NCBI RefSeq assembly: GCF_003667705.1
Contig: NZ_CP033019.1
Coordinates: 2,046,001 to 2,110,000, forward strand
Length of the DNA: 64,000 nt
Source of the DNA: Janthinobacterium agaricidamnosum
Lineage (GTDB): Bacteria; Pseudomonadota; Gammaproteobacteria; Burkholderiales; Burkholderiaceae_D
Direction of reading: 5' to 3'
Shown: positions 35,366 to 44,183 of the stretch, in pieces
Layout of the letters: each line of letters starts with the position of its first letter
Numbering within the stretch: position 1 is the stretch's first letter
The notes under the pieces: generated by a model
Databases searched by the model: none
Told to the model about the DNA's origin: nothing
The model's input: the letters and a program-made list of their open reading frames with translations, nothing else
Made by a program: the position numbers and the translations under genes

Positions 35366-36316
35366 ATGACACTATTGGCGAAGTTGATGCTGGCTACGGT
35401 TGCGACCATGGCGGCAGGCACGGTGCAGGCAAAGACGCCCGCGCCGGTGCAGGATAAACCGGTTAATTGCGACAATTGCAAGGAATGGAATGCGCCCGTC
35501 AAGCCGTTCAATATCTATGGCAATAGCTGGTATGTGGGCACGGCAGGCCTGTCCGCCGTGCTGGTGACGAGCCCGCAAGGCCACATCCTGCTCGACGGCG
35601 CGCTGCCGCAATCGGCGCCTTTGATCATCGACAATATCAAGGCGCTGGGCTTTCGCATCGAGGATGTGAAATATATCCTCAATTCGCACGCGCATTGGGA
35701 CCATGCGGGCGGCATTGCCGCGCTGCAGCGGGCCAGCGGCGCCACCGTGATGGCCAGCGCAGCGGGCGCCCCGGTGCTGCAAAGTGGCACCAATGGCAAG
35801 GATGATCCGCAATACCAGGCCAATCCCGTCGTGCATGTGGCCAAGGTAAGCAAGGTTAGCCTCGTGGGCGAGGGCGATACCGTCAAGGTTGGACCGTTGA
35901 GCTTGACGGCCCACATGACGCCGGGCCACACGCCCGGCGGCACGACGTGGACCTGGACCTCATGCGAAGATGCACGCTGCCTGAATGTGGTGTATGCGGA
36001 CAGCCTGAATCCTTATGCCAGCGGCGATTTCAGTTATACAGGCAAAGGCGGCACGCCCGATATTTCTGCCTCGTTCGAAGCGAGCATCGCCAAGGTGGCG
36101 GCCTTGCCATGCGACATCATCATCCCCGTGCATCCGGGCACGACGGACGTGCTGGGCAAGGCGGCCAGGCGCAGCGCCACAAGCAATCCCCTGATCGACG
36201 CCAGCGCCTGCCGCGCCTATGCGGCCGAAGCGGGCGGCTTGCTGGCCAAGCGCCTGGCGAAGGAACGGGGCGAGGCAGTGCCTCTTGATGCCAAGGCCGC
36301 GGCGCACGCGCACTAA
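35366..36316 (+). CDS. blaTHIN-B-like: Subclass B3 metallo-beta-lactamase (THIN-B-like)
   Basis: A periplasmic zinc enzyme that hydrolyses penicillins, cephalosporins and carbapenems. The 316-residue precursor has a signal peptide (cleavage after TVQA) and the B3 ligands: H108-x-H110-x-D112-H113 in HAHWDH, the His of GHTPGG and the His of IPVHPGTTD. Length and sequence agree with what I remember of THIN-B of Janthinobacterium lividum. GGAG six bases ahead favours ATG 35366 over 35360. It is 59 bases after the receptor gene with no terminator, so it is probably cotranscribed and inducible. Confidence 0.95.
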   Translation: MTLLAKLMLATVATMAAGTVQAKTPAPVQDKPVNCDNCKEWNAPVKPFNIYGNSWYVGTAGLSAVLVTSPQGHILLDGALPQSAPLIIDNIKALGFRIEDVKYILNSHAHWDHAGGIAALQRASGATVMASAAGAPVLQSGTNGKDDPQYQANPVVHVAKVSKVSLVGEGDTVKVGPLSLTAHMTPGHTPGGTTWTWTSCEDARCLNVVYADSLNPYASGDFSYTGKGGTPDISASFEASIAKVAALPCDIIIPVHPGTTDVLGKAARRSATSNPLIDASACRAYAAEAGGLLAKRLAKERGEAVPLDAKAAAHAH

Positions 36317-36323
36317 GCCGTTT

Positions 36324-36650
36324 TTACTGTGCCGCCTGCCGCTGTTTTTGCAGGCGTTTCAGGAATACCGTCATTTCCTTGACGGCTTGCAGGTCGCCTT
36401 GCTGCTGGGCGACTGTGACGCCCGTGGTCCAGGCAGCCTGCGCTTCATCCAGCCTGCCCAGCTGGAGCAGGGCCTTGCCCAGCAGTTTCCAGGCGGCAGA
36501 ATAGCTTGTTTGCTGTTGCGTCGCCTGCGCCAGGTGGATGACGGTTTGCTCGGCGTCATTGTCTTTCAGGCAGGCGTCGCCCAGGCCAAAGCGCAGCAGC
36601 GCGCTGTCGCGGCCCTGCGCCAGCAGTTTTTCCAGTTGTTCACGCAGCAT
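36324..36650 (-). CDS. Tetratricopeptide-repeat protein
   Basis: A 108-residue soluble protein made of about three TPR helix pairs (LRFGLGDACLKDNDAEQTVI, AAWKLLGKALLQLGRLDEAQ). TPR proteins mediate protein-protein contacts; the partner is unknown. AAGGCG before the ATG supports the start. It converges with the beta-lactamase gene, seven bases apart. An inverted repeat lies just upstream of its start. Confidence 0.8.
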   Translation of the reverse strand: MLREQLEKLLAQGRDSALLRFGLGDACLKDNDAEQTVIHLAQATQQQTSYSAAWKLLGKALLQLGRLDEAQAAWTTGVTVAQQQGDLQAVKEMTVFLKRLQKQRQAAQ

Positions 36651-36664
36651 TTTCGCCTTACCTC

Positions 36665-36690
36665 AATATGCAAGTTAATTCTTGCATATT
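36665..36690 (-). promoter_or_regulatory. Perfect 10-bp inverted repeat upstream of the TPR gene
   Basis: AATATGCAAG-TTAATT-CTTGCATATT lies 15 bases upstream of the TPR start codon and 33 bases beyond the quinone-oxidoreductase stop. It is AT-rich without a T run, so it looks more like an operator than a terminator. Confidence 0.5.
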
Positions 36691-36722
36691 AGCGCTTGCG
36701 CGCTTGAGAAACAAGCCTGCCT

Positions 36723-37709
36723 TCAATCTGCCACATCCACCACCAGCTTGCCGCGCGCGCTGCCGTCCATCTGCGCCACATGCGCCTCGTGTGCCGTGCG
36801 CAAGCTAAAGCGGCGTGGATCGAGCCGCACCCGCAGCTTGCCCGCCTCTATTAACTTGTTGGCTTCGCGCAGAATCGCGCCATGGCGCGCGTGATGCTCG
36901 CCGCTCAACAGGGGCAGCAGGGTGAATACGCCCGAGTAAGTCGCCGCGCGCGCCGTCAGCGGGCTCAGGGCGAACGTGCCCCAGCCGAGGCAGCTGACGA
37001 CGTGGCCGCCATACATGCGTGCCGCCTTGAAACTGGCATCCAGGGTGGCGCCGCCCACCGTGTCGTAGACGATGTCGAAGCCGGCGCCGCCGGTATGCTC
37101 GGCCACGTAGTCATCGACCATGCTGGTGTGGTAATCGATGAAGCGCGCGCCCAGCGCTTCGATGGCGGCGCGGCTGGCGGCGCTGCCCGTGGCAGAGACC
37201 TTCGCGCCCAGGGCGACGGCGAGCTGCACGGCCATGTGGCCCACGCCGCCCGCGCCGCCATGCACGAGCACGCTGTCGCCCGCCTTCACGTGGGCGCGGT
37301 CTACCAGCCCTTCCCAGGCCGTGATGAAGACGAGGGGCAGGGCGGCCGCTTCGCGCATGCTCAGCGCGGGCGGCACGGGCGCCAGCAGGGCGGCGTCGAA
37401 GATGCCGTACTCGGCCAGCGAACCCTGGATGCCGGCGATGCCGCCCGCCATGCCATACACTGTTGCGCCAACGTGCAAAGTCGTCACGCCTTCGCCCACG
37501 GCCGCCACCGTGCCGGACACGTCGATACCGAGGATGGCGGGCAGGCTGGGCCGGGCGTGCGGCGCGGCGCCGGCGGCGATCTTCGTGTCCAGCGGATTGA
37601 CGCCGCTGGCGGCGATGCGCACGAGGACTTGCCCGGGGCCGGGCTGCGGCACGGGCAGCTGCTCGATGGTCATGCGGGTGGCGAAGCTGGTGAGGACGAG
37701 GGCTTGCAT
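36723..37709 (-). CDS. NAD(P)H quinone oxidoreductase-type dehydrogenase
   Basis: The 328-residue MDR-superfamily enzyme has a GroES-like N-terminal domain (GPGQVLVRIAASGVNPLDTK) and a Rossmann domain with the cofactor loop VHGGAGGVGHMAVQLA. Zinc ligands of true alcohol dehydrogenases are absent, so it is a quinone oxidoreductase or enoyl reductase-like member. AGGAGAA sets the ATG at 37709. A LysR gene is divergent 121 bp away and probably controls it. Confidence 0.88.
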   Translation of the reverse strand: MQALVLTSFATRMTIEQLPVPQPGPGQVLVRIAASGVNPLDTKIAAGAAPHARPSLPAILGIDVSGTVAAVGEGVTTLHVGATVYGMAGGIAGIQGSLAEYGIFDAALLAPVPPALSMREAAALPLVFITAWEGLVDRAHVKAGDSVLVHGGAGGVGHMAVQLAVALGAKVSATGSAASRAAIEALGARFIDYHTSMVDDYVAEHTGGAGFDIVYDTVGGATLDASFKAARMYGGHVVSCLGWGTFALSPLTARAATYSGVFTLLPLLSGEHHARHGAILREANKLIEAGKLRVRLDPRRFSLRTAHEAHVAQMDGSARGKLVVDVAD

Positions 37710-37830
37710 GGGGTTCTCCTGTGGTTGATGCCCCCAGTCTAGGCGGGAAGGGAATAAAGAAAAACGGGGCGCGGCCCGATGCACTATTGCGGAATCGTGG
37801 ATAATCCTCTGAAAAACAGCAAGGAAAAGC

Positions 37831-38742
37831 ATGGACAGGCTGGAAGCGATGAAGGTATTTTGCGCCGTGGTCGAGGCGGGCGGCTTCAGCAAGGCGGCGC
37901 AGCGCCTGGGCATTTCCACCTCGTCGGTGACGAACCAGGTGGCGGCGCTGGAAAAGCATTTCGGCGTGCGCCTGTTGCAGCGCACGACGCGCAGCATGTC
38001 GCTCACGGCCGAAGGCCAGCAGTGCCACGCGCAGGCGCGCCAGGTGCTGGCCGGCATGGCGGCGCTGGAATCCAGTCTGGAACAGGCGGCAGGGAAACCC
38101 TCGGGCAGCCTGCGCGTGGATATGCCCAGCAGCATCAGCCGCAATCTGATGGCGCCCGCCTTGCCCCGCTTTACCGCCGCCTATCCCGACATTTCCCTGC
38201 GCCTGACGGTCAGCGACCGCCTGGTCGACATGGTGGAAGAGGGCATCGACGTGATGCTGCGCATCGGCGAACCGCAGGATTCGTCGCTGGTGGCGCGCAG
38301 CGTGCTGACCATGGATTATCTGTGCTGCGCTTCCCCCGCCTTCATCGCCCGGCATGGCGTGCCGCGCACGCCGCAGGAACTGGATCAGTTTGCCTGCCTG
38401 CATTTCCTGTATCCGAAAGCGCGCCAGGTGCGGCCCTGGCTGTTCCAGGATGGGGAAGCAGGCGAGCCGTACGCCCACACGCCGGCCGCGGCCTTGTCTT
38501 TCGACCATATCGAATCGATGATCGCCGCTGCCCAGGCCGGTTGCGGCATCGTCCAGGCGCTATCCGTTTCCGTCTTGCAGCCTTTGCGCGAGGGGACCCT
38601 GGTGCCCGTGCTACAGCCGTTCCGCACGCGGGGACCGGATTTGTGGGCGCTGTTCCACCCGCGTCAGCTGCGCGCCGCCAAGGTGCAGGTGTTCGTGGAG
38701 TTTTTGGCGCAGATTGTTCATGAAGGCTTTAATGAGAATTGA
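37831..38742 (+). CDS. LysR-family transcriptional regulator
   Basis: The 303-residue protein opens with the LysR HTH (MKVFCAVVEAGGFSKAAQRL, then TSSVTNQVAALEKHFGVRLL) and continues into the periplasmic-binding-protein-like effector domain. The SLVARSVLTMDYLCCASP segment is typical of the group that controls adjacent reductases. It is divergent from the quinone oxidoreductase gene. Its last codons overlap the Fur box of the next gene. Confidence 0.92.
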   Translation: MDRLEAMKVFCAVVEAGGFSKAAQRLGISTSSVTNQVAALEKHFGVRLLQRTTRSMSLTAEGQQCHAQARQVLAGMAALESSLEQAAGKPSGSLRVDMPSSISRNLMAPALPRFTAAYPDISLRLTVSDRLVDMVEEGIDVMLRIGEPQDSSLVARSVLTMDYLCCASPAFIARHGVPRTPQELDQFACLHFLYPKARQVRPWLFQDGEAGEPYAHTPAAALSFDHIESMIAAAQAGCGIVQALSVSVLQPLREGTLVPVLQPFRTRGPDLWALFHPRQLRAAKVQVFVEFLAQIVHEGFNEN

Positions 38743-38756
38743 TTATCAATTATAAT
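38731..38756 (+). promoter_or_regulatory. Fur box and -10 box upstream of second TonB receptor
   Basis: AATGAGAATTGATTATCAAT contains the core of a Fur site and the palindrome ATTGAT-T-ATCAAT (38738-38750). TATAAT (38751-38756) follows directly, so Fur binding would cover the promoter. The site overlaps the 3' end of the LysR gene. Confidence 0.75.
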
Positions 38757-38797
38757 GCAAGCCTATTGCATTGATTTGCGCCTTCGTCAGGAATTCC

Positions 38798-40888
38798 ATG
38801 CCCGTGTTTTTACGCCGCCCCGTGGCGCTGTTACTTGCCGCCGCCAGCCCCTGGTCACTGGCAATCGATGATGTGCAGGCCGGCGATGTCGTTACCGTCA
38901 AGGCCGAGCGCCAGCATTACCGCAGTATGTCCGCCACGGGCGCCACCAAGACGGACGCTTTATTGATGGACTTGCCGCAAAGCGTGCGCGTGCTGACCGG
39001 CGACCTGCTGCGCGACGCCGGCGTGACGACTTTGGCGGGCGCGCTGGACCTGGCCAGCGGTATTTCAAAACAAAGTCCGCTGGGCGGCCTGTGGGACAGC
39101 TATGCCATGCGCGGTTTCACGGGCGACCCGAATTTCGGTTCCGACTACATGGTCAACGGCTTCAGTTCCAGCCGCGGCTACAACGGCATGCGCGACGGCG
39201 GCAATACGCAGAATGTGGAAGTGCTCAAAGGCCCCGCGTCGGCCCTGTACGGCCGGGGCGAGCCGGGCGGCACGGTGAACATCACGACGAAAAAGCCGAA
39301 GTTCGCACCGGAATACAGCGCCGATGTTGCGCTGGGCAGCTTCCAGACGCGCCGCGCCGCGCTGGACTTGACGGGACCGTTGAGCGAGACCATCGCCTAT
39401 CGCCTGAACGCCGCGCATGAGGAAGGGCACAGCTTCCGCGATACGGTGAAAGTCGAGCGCAGCCTGTTTTCTCCCTCGTTTATCTGGCTGGCGGGCGAGC
39501 ACACGACCGTGGCGTATGAAATCGAAGCGGTGCGCCAGCGCGCGCCGTTCGACCGGGGCGTGGTGGCCGTGAACGGCAAGCTGGGGGCCGTGCCCGTGTC
39601 GCGTTTCCTGGGCGAACCGGGCGACGGCCCCATGACGGTCAAGTCGCTGGGGCAGCAGCTGTTTATCCACCATGCGCTGTCCGACGACTGGACGCTGCAG
39701 GCGGGCGCTTCCTACCGCGACAGCGAATTGCGCGGTTATTCGACCGAGGCGAACAAGCTGCTGGCCGATGGCCGCACCCTGAACCGGCAGCGCCGCCACC
39801 GCGATTTCTCGGCCACCGACGTCTCCGCCCGCGTCGAGTTGCTGGGCGAGTTCAAAACGGGCGCGCTGGCGCACGAGGTGCTGGCCGGCGTCGATGCCTA
39901 TCATTTCGACGACCACCGGGTACAGCTGCGGCGCAATCCCAGTGCCGCGAATGCCTATGCCATCGACATTTTCAATCCCGTGTATGGCGGCAAGGCCGCG
40001 CCGCTGGCCCTGTCCATCGACACGCAGGAAGGGCAACGGGCGCGCGGCCTGTACGCGCAGGACCAGATCGACCTGGGGGCGCAATGGAAGGCGCTCGTTG
40101 GCGTGCGCCGCGACAGCTACACGCAGGATGTGGCGAACCATCGCCTGAACGTGAGCAACCGCCAGTCGCTGTCGGCCACCAGCCCGCGCGCGGGCCTCGT
40201 CTACCAGCCGTCGACAATGTGGTCGCTGTACGCGAGCGCGGCGAAGGGTTTCCGGCCCAACAGCGGCATCAGCCTCGATAACCAGGCTTTCCCGGCCGAG
40301 CGCAGCCGTTCGTATGAACTGGGCGCGAAGCTGGAAACGGGCAAGCTGACGGGGACGGTGGCCGTGTATGACATCCGCAAGAGCAATGTGCTGACGACCA
40401 ATCCCGCCAACACGGACTTCGCCATCGCGGCGGGCGAGGTGGGCAGCCGGGGCCTGGAGCTCGATGTGTCGGGCGAACTGGCGCGCGGCTTGCGCGTCTC
40501 GGGCGCCTATGCCTACACCAACGCCACCGTCACGCGCGGCGACAATACGATCGTGACGGGCAGCCGCTTCGCCAACGTGCCGCGCCACAGCGCCAACCTG
40601 CTGGCCACGCAGCAGTTCGCGCTGGGCACGGGCACGGCCAGCGTGGGCGGCGGTTTTCAGTATGTGGGCGAGCGCCTGGGCGACGTGGCCGTCAGCAGCC
40701 AATTTACCCTGCCGGCCTATACGACGGCCAGATTGCTGGCGTCGTATGCGCCCAACGCCAGACTGCGATTGGCTTTGAGCGTGGAAAACCTGTTCAACCG
40801 CAGCTACTATGCGAGTTCCTACAGCCAACTGTGGGTGGCGCCGGGGGCGGAGCGCACGGTGAACTTGAATGCCCATTACCGGTTTTAA
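38798..40888 (+). CDS. TonB-dependent siderophore receptor
   Basis: A 696-residue outer-membrane receptor with a signal peptide, a plug (LMDLPQSVRVLTGDLLRDAG, MRGFTGDPNFGSDYMVNGF, VLKGPASALYGRGEPGGTVN) and a C-terminal barrel ending HYRF. The plug layout is that of ferric-siderophore receptors of the FhuA/FhuE/FpvA group. The ATG at 38798 follows CAGGAA. It is probably Fur-repressed from the site 40 bp upstream. It is not a close copy of the receptor at 12487-14721, so it likely takes a different siderophore. Confidence 0.92.
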   Translation: MPVFLRRPVALLLAAASPWSLAIDDVQAGDVVTVKAERQHYRSMSATGATKTDALLMDLPQSVRVLTGDLLRDAGVTTLAGALDLASGISKQSPLGGLWDSYAMRGFTGDPNFGSDYMVNGFSSSRGYNGMRDGGNTQNVEVLKGPASALYGRGEPGGTVNITTKKPKFAPEYSADVALGSFQTRRAALDLTGPLSETIAYRLNAAHEEGHSFRDTVKVERSLFSPSFIWLAGEHTTVAYEIEAVRQRAPFDRGVVAVNGKLGAVPVSRFLGEPGDGPMTVKSLGQQLFIHHALSDDWTLQAGASYRDSELRGYSTEANKLLADGRTLNRQRRHRDFSATDVSARVELLGEFKTGALAHEVLAGVDAYHFDDHRVQLRRNPSAANAYAIDIFNPVYGGKAAPLALSIDTQEGQRARGLYAQDQIDLGAQWKALVGVRRDSYTQDVANHRLNVSNRQSLSATSPRAGLVYQPSTMWSLYASAAKGFRPNSGISLDNQAFPAERSRSYELGAKLETGKLTGTVAVYDIRKSNVLTTNPANTDFAIAAGEVGSRGLELDVSGELARGLRVSGAYAYTNATVTRGDNTIVTGSRFANVPRHSANLLATQQFALGTGTASVGGGFQYVGERLGDVAVSSQFTLPAYTTARLLASYAPNARLRLALSVENLFNRSYYASSYSQLWVAPGAERTVNLNAHYRF

Positions 40889-40941
40889 CTGTGGGGCTCT
40901 GTACATGCCACATCATTGTTCGAACCCAGCAGCATAGAGCC

Positions 40942-40968
40942 GGGGTCAGACCCGGCGGGTCTGACCCC
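40942..40968. repeat. GGGGTCAGACCC hairpin, copy 1
   Basis: GGGGTCAGACCC-GGC-GGGTCTGACCCC has perfect 12-bp arms with a three-base loop and is followed by AG. A second copy lies at 47152-47178. Both lie just after a gene's stop codon. I believe palindromes of this kind recur across Burkholderiales genomes but cannot check it here. Confidence 0.75.
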
Positions 40969-41029
40969 AGATTTTGCTGGTGGGGTGAAATAACACTGCC
41001 GACTCACTAAAGTTTTTATAAATCAACCA

Positions 41030-42193
41030 ATGACTGTTCCACTGACTTCCTCCGCCACCCTGCGCACCCGCATCGCCGTCATCGACGTGCTGCGCGGCCT
41101 CGTCATGCTGATCATGCTGTTCGACCATGTGCGCGAGACCGTCTTTTTACATCACCAGGTCAGCGACCCCATGGATGCGGCCCACGTCGATCCGGCCCTG
41201 TTCTTCACGCGCCTGGCCGCCCACGTCTGCGCGCCCATGTTCGTTTTCCTGACGGGACTGTCCGCCTGGTTGTACGCGCATCCGGCCGCCGGTCCTCGCA
41301 GTGCTAGCGGTTTCCTGTTCAAGCGGGGCTTGCTGCTGGTCGTGCTGGAACTGGTGTTCGTCAATTTCGCGTGGAGCGGGGCGTTTCCGCCCGCCGTGCT
41401 GTACCTGCAGGTGATCTGGGTCATCGGCCTGGCCATGATGGCGCTGGCCGTGCTGCACAAGCTGCCCTTGAAAGTGCTGCTCGTGCTCGGTGTGGCGATG
41501 ATCGCGGGCCAGCATTTGATGACCGGCTTGCGCGCGGAACAGGACAGCCTTGGCTATTACGCTCTGACGCTGCTGCTGCAACGCGGTTATCTGGTGGCCG
41601 ACGGTGCGATGAAGATCAAGGTCAGCTATCCGCTGCTGCCGTGGATAGGCGTGATCGTGCTCGGCTATGCTGCCGGCCCCCTGTATGCGCGCAGCCGCTC
41701 ACCGGAAGGACGGCGCCGCCTGCTTCTGGCGCTGGGCGCGGGCAGCTTGCTGCTGCTGGGCCTGCTGCGCGGCTTCAATCTGTATGGTGAAACCCTGCCG
41801 TGGGTGGCGGGCGACACGGCCTTGCGCACGGCCATGAGCGTGCTGAACTTCACGAAATATCCGCCGTCGCTGGGCTTTTTGCTGTTCACCCTGGGCCTGG
41901 GCCTGCTGGGCCTGGCCTGGCTGGAAAGCGTCGATAACGGGTTCACGCGGGCTTGCGCCACCTTTGGCGGCGCGCCCATGTTTTACTACTTGCTGCATCT
42001 GTATCTGCTGCTGGCCATCGGCCTGACCTTGACGGCCGTGCTGGGCGCCAATCACGGCACCCGCTACGGCGTCGAACATATCTGGCAAGTCTGGCTGCTG
42101 GCCTTGCTGCTGATGCCCGTGCTGTACTTCCCCTGCCGCGCGTTTGCCAATTACAAGCGCACGTCGCAGCAGGCGTGGGTGCGTTACTTCTGA
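41030..42193 (+). CDS. DUF1624 / heparan-alpha-glucosaminide N-acetyltransferase-like membrane protein
   Basis: The 387-residue protein has about ten membrane helices and opens with the DUF1624 block (VIDVLRGLVMLIMLFDHVRE), where the His in DH is the presumed acyl-transfer residue of this acyltransferase superfamily. FFTRLAAHVCAPMFVFLTG is the second conserved block. The substrate is unknown; homologues are often near TonB receptors or sugar genes. It converges with the next gene, twelve bases apart. Confidence 0.85.
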   Translation: MTVPLTSSATLRTRIAVIDVLRGLVMLIMLFDHVRETVFLHHQVSDPMDAAHVDPALFFTRLAAHVCAPMFVFLTGLSAWLYAHPAAGPRSASGFLFKRGLLLVVLELVFVNFAWSGAFPPAVLYLQVIWVIGLAMMALAVLHKLPLKVLLVLGVAMIAGQHLMTGLRAEQDSLGYYALTLLLQRGYLVADGAMKIKVSYPLLPWIGVIVLGYAAGPLYARSRSPEGRRRLLLALGAGSLLLLGLLRGFNLYGETLPWVAGDTALRTAMSVLNFTKYPPSLGFLLFTLGLGLLGLAWLESVDNGFTRACATFGGAPMFYYLLHLYLLLAIGLTLTAVLGANHGTRYGVEHIWQVWLLALLLMPVLYFPCRAFANYKRTSQQAWVRYF

Positions 42194-42205
42194 GTCAAGC
42201 CTATT

Positions 42206-44077
42206 CTATTTGCAGTACAGCCTGTCAATGCTGTGGCTGGACGCCAGGTAATGCCGCGTTTGCCAACCGATGGCCACTCTGTAGGCGCACGGCGGATCCA
42301 GCGCCACGTTGACGGGGAAGCCGCCATTGTTGCCTGACAGGTGAGGCCCGCCTGCGCCGCCGCGGAACAGATAATTGCTGGGCGGTGGAGGCGGCGTGAA
42401 ACTGGCGGCCGGCAGCGGTGGCGGCGGATGCTGGATGCCGTTGTTGTTGGAAATCGTGATATTGAAAAAGCGCAAATGCGGATGGTCTATCGTGTACAGG
42501 ATATGCACGAGGCCGCCCGCGATGGGATTGCAGGCATTGCTGCGCAATTCTTCCAGGTCCAGCGCCACGATGACGGGCGAGTTGTCGAAGACGATGGAGT
42601 CGAGCCCGTCCGTGGCCACGAGCGCCAGGGTATTTCCGTCACGCACTTCGAAACCCAGGCGGTAGCGGCGTATCGGTTCGCTTTCGGCCGCCGTCAGGCT
42701 GCGGCCCGCGTCGAGGATGGGCAAGCCGCCAGGCAGCTTGGCCGGATGCAGGCTGGTGATGGCGGGCGTATTCACGGTAAGCAAGTCGAAGGTGCGCAGG
42801 AAGATGTTGGGCGCCACGTTGACGACGGCCGTCGTGCCGTCGCGCATGTCCACGGTGACCGGCTTGCCGTCCACGCGTATCCAGCCGCCCGGTTTCAAGT
42901 CGCCCGCATCGACGATCACCTGCGCCGAGTCGGCCAGGCCCAGTCCGTTCGTATAAAACACATAGCCGACGAGCGTGCCGAGCACTTGCGTGAGCGGCGC
43001 CAGGCTGGCGGGCGCCACCGTCGGCAAGGCTGTCGGGTCGTCCGTGCCGCCCGGCCAGGACCATTCGCCGATGAGGAAACGGTATTCGAGCGGATTGGCG
43101 GGAATGGCGCTGTTGCGCAGCGGGCAATTGCCTTTCAATGTGACGCCGCCAGCGAACACGTACGAGGCGCCGGGGCCGCCCGCATAGCCTTGCGCGGAAA
43201 AGCCCGCCAGCGAAGGGAAGGGGTGGATGTCGAACACTTCCACCTGCTGCCAGTGGGGCACGCCTTCCACATCGGGAGGTAGCACTTCTTTCGAGCACAA
43301 TTCGACGCAGAAACAGTGGCCCACGTTTTCGCGTCCCGGCTGGCGGCCGTTGGCCTGCGTTTCCGACAGGATGGTCACGCTGCCCAGCTGCGCCGTGAAG
43401 TACACGTCGGGTCCGCTGGCAAATTCCACGTTGATGAACGGCGAGAATGGCGTGAGCGTGAAGTCCGACGTCAGGTAGTCGATGCGGAAGCGCCCGTTGG
43501 TGTCCGTCACTGCAACGCCCAGCGCATCGTCCTGCAGCCAGTCCGCGTCGAACGCGCGCACGGTGGCGCCCGCGATCGGCGTGTGCGGCGCATCGCAGGT
43601 GCGCAGGCGGCCGCAGATGGTCCAGGCGCTGAAACGGGCGCGCACCAGGCACCAGAAGCGCTGCGGCAGGCAGTAATCCCAGATGGCGACGAAATCGTTG
43701 TCGACCTGGCGCCAGCGGGGCTGGATGGTGGTGATGGAAAATTGCAGCGGCACGGGGTCTTTCGGTCCCGGTTTCAAATGGGGCACGGTGGGGCACAGGA
43801 TATCGACCTCCACAGCCTCGCCCTGGTAATCGCCTGCCAGGGTGAAACTGTAGTTGCCGTCGTCATCGGTGCGCGCTTCGGCCAGCAGGAAGGGGGCTTT
43901 CGCCTGCACTTCCTCGTCGGTGAGGATGGCGAAGGTTTCCTTTGCGCTGGCCACGGCCAGGGCCGTGACGTTTTGCGTGTCGCGCGGCCGGTACAGGCGC
44001 ACGATGACGTGCGACAACGGTTCCGGACATTCGGCACAGATCAAGCCGCACAGCTTGCCCCGCAGGATATAGGCCAT
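42206..44077 (-). CDS. Large uncharacterised protein with transthyretin-like modules
   Basis: The 623-residue protein has no signal peptide or membrane helix. The N-terminal half carries two carboxypeptidase-regulatory/transthyretin-like modules: LCGLICAECPEPLSHVIVRL with DDDGNYSF, and ICGRLRTCDAPHTPIAGATV with DTNGRFRID. Each opens with G-x-x-x-x-C. The second half is beta-rich with several Pro-rich turns, including a PPPP run before the C-terminus. GGAGAA supports the ATG at 44077. I do not know the family; a scaffold or surface-associated role is only a guess. Confidence 0.65.
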   Translation of the reverse strand: MAYILRGKLCGLICAECPEPLSHVIVRLYRPRDTQNVTALAVASAKETFAILTDEEVQAKAPFLLAEARTDDDGNYSFTLAGDYQGEAVEVDILCPTVPHLKPGPKDPVPLQFSITTIQPRWRQVDNDFVAIWDYCLPQRFWCLVRARFSAWTICGRLRTCDAPHTPIAGATVRAFDADWLQDDALGVAVTDTNGRFRIDYLTSDFTLTPFSPFINVEFASGPDVYFTAQLGSVTILSETQANGRQPGRENVGHCFCVELCSKEVLPPDVEGVPHWQQVEVFDIHPFPSLAGFSAQGYAGGPGASYVFAGGVTLKGNCPLRNSAIPANPLEYRFLIGEWSWPGGTDDPTALPTVAPASLAPLTQVLGTLVGYVFYTNGLGLADSAQVIVDAGDLKPGGWIRVDGKPVTVDMRDGTTAVVNVAPNIFLRTFDLLTVNTPAITSLHPAKLPGGLPILDAGRSLTAAESEPIRRYRLGFEVRDGNTLALVATDGLDSIVFDNSPVIVALDLEELRSNACNPIAGGLVHILYTIDHPHLRFFNITISNNNGIQHPPPPLPAASFTPPPPPSNYLFRGGAGGPHLSGNNGGFPVNVALDPPCAYRVAIGWQTRHYLASSHSIDRLYCK

Positions 44078-44183
44078 GATGGTTCTCCAGCTCGGTTGGA
44101 CAGTTGCGCCGTTCAAGATGGCGGCGCTGTTACCAAGCTAGCAAACGGGCGGCCGATGGGTTTGATCCTGCGTAAAGGAGTGC

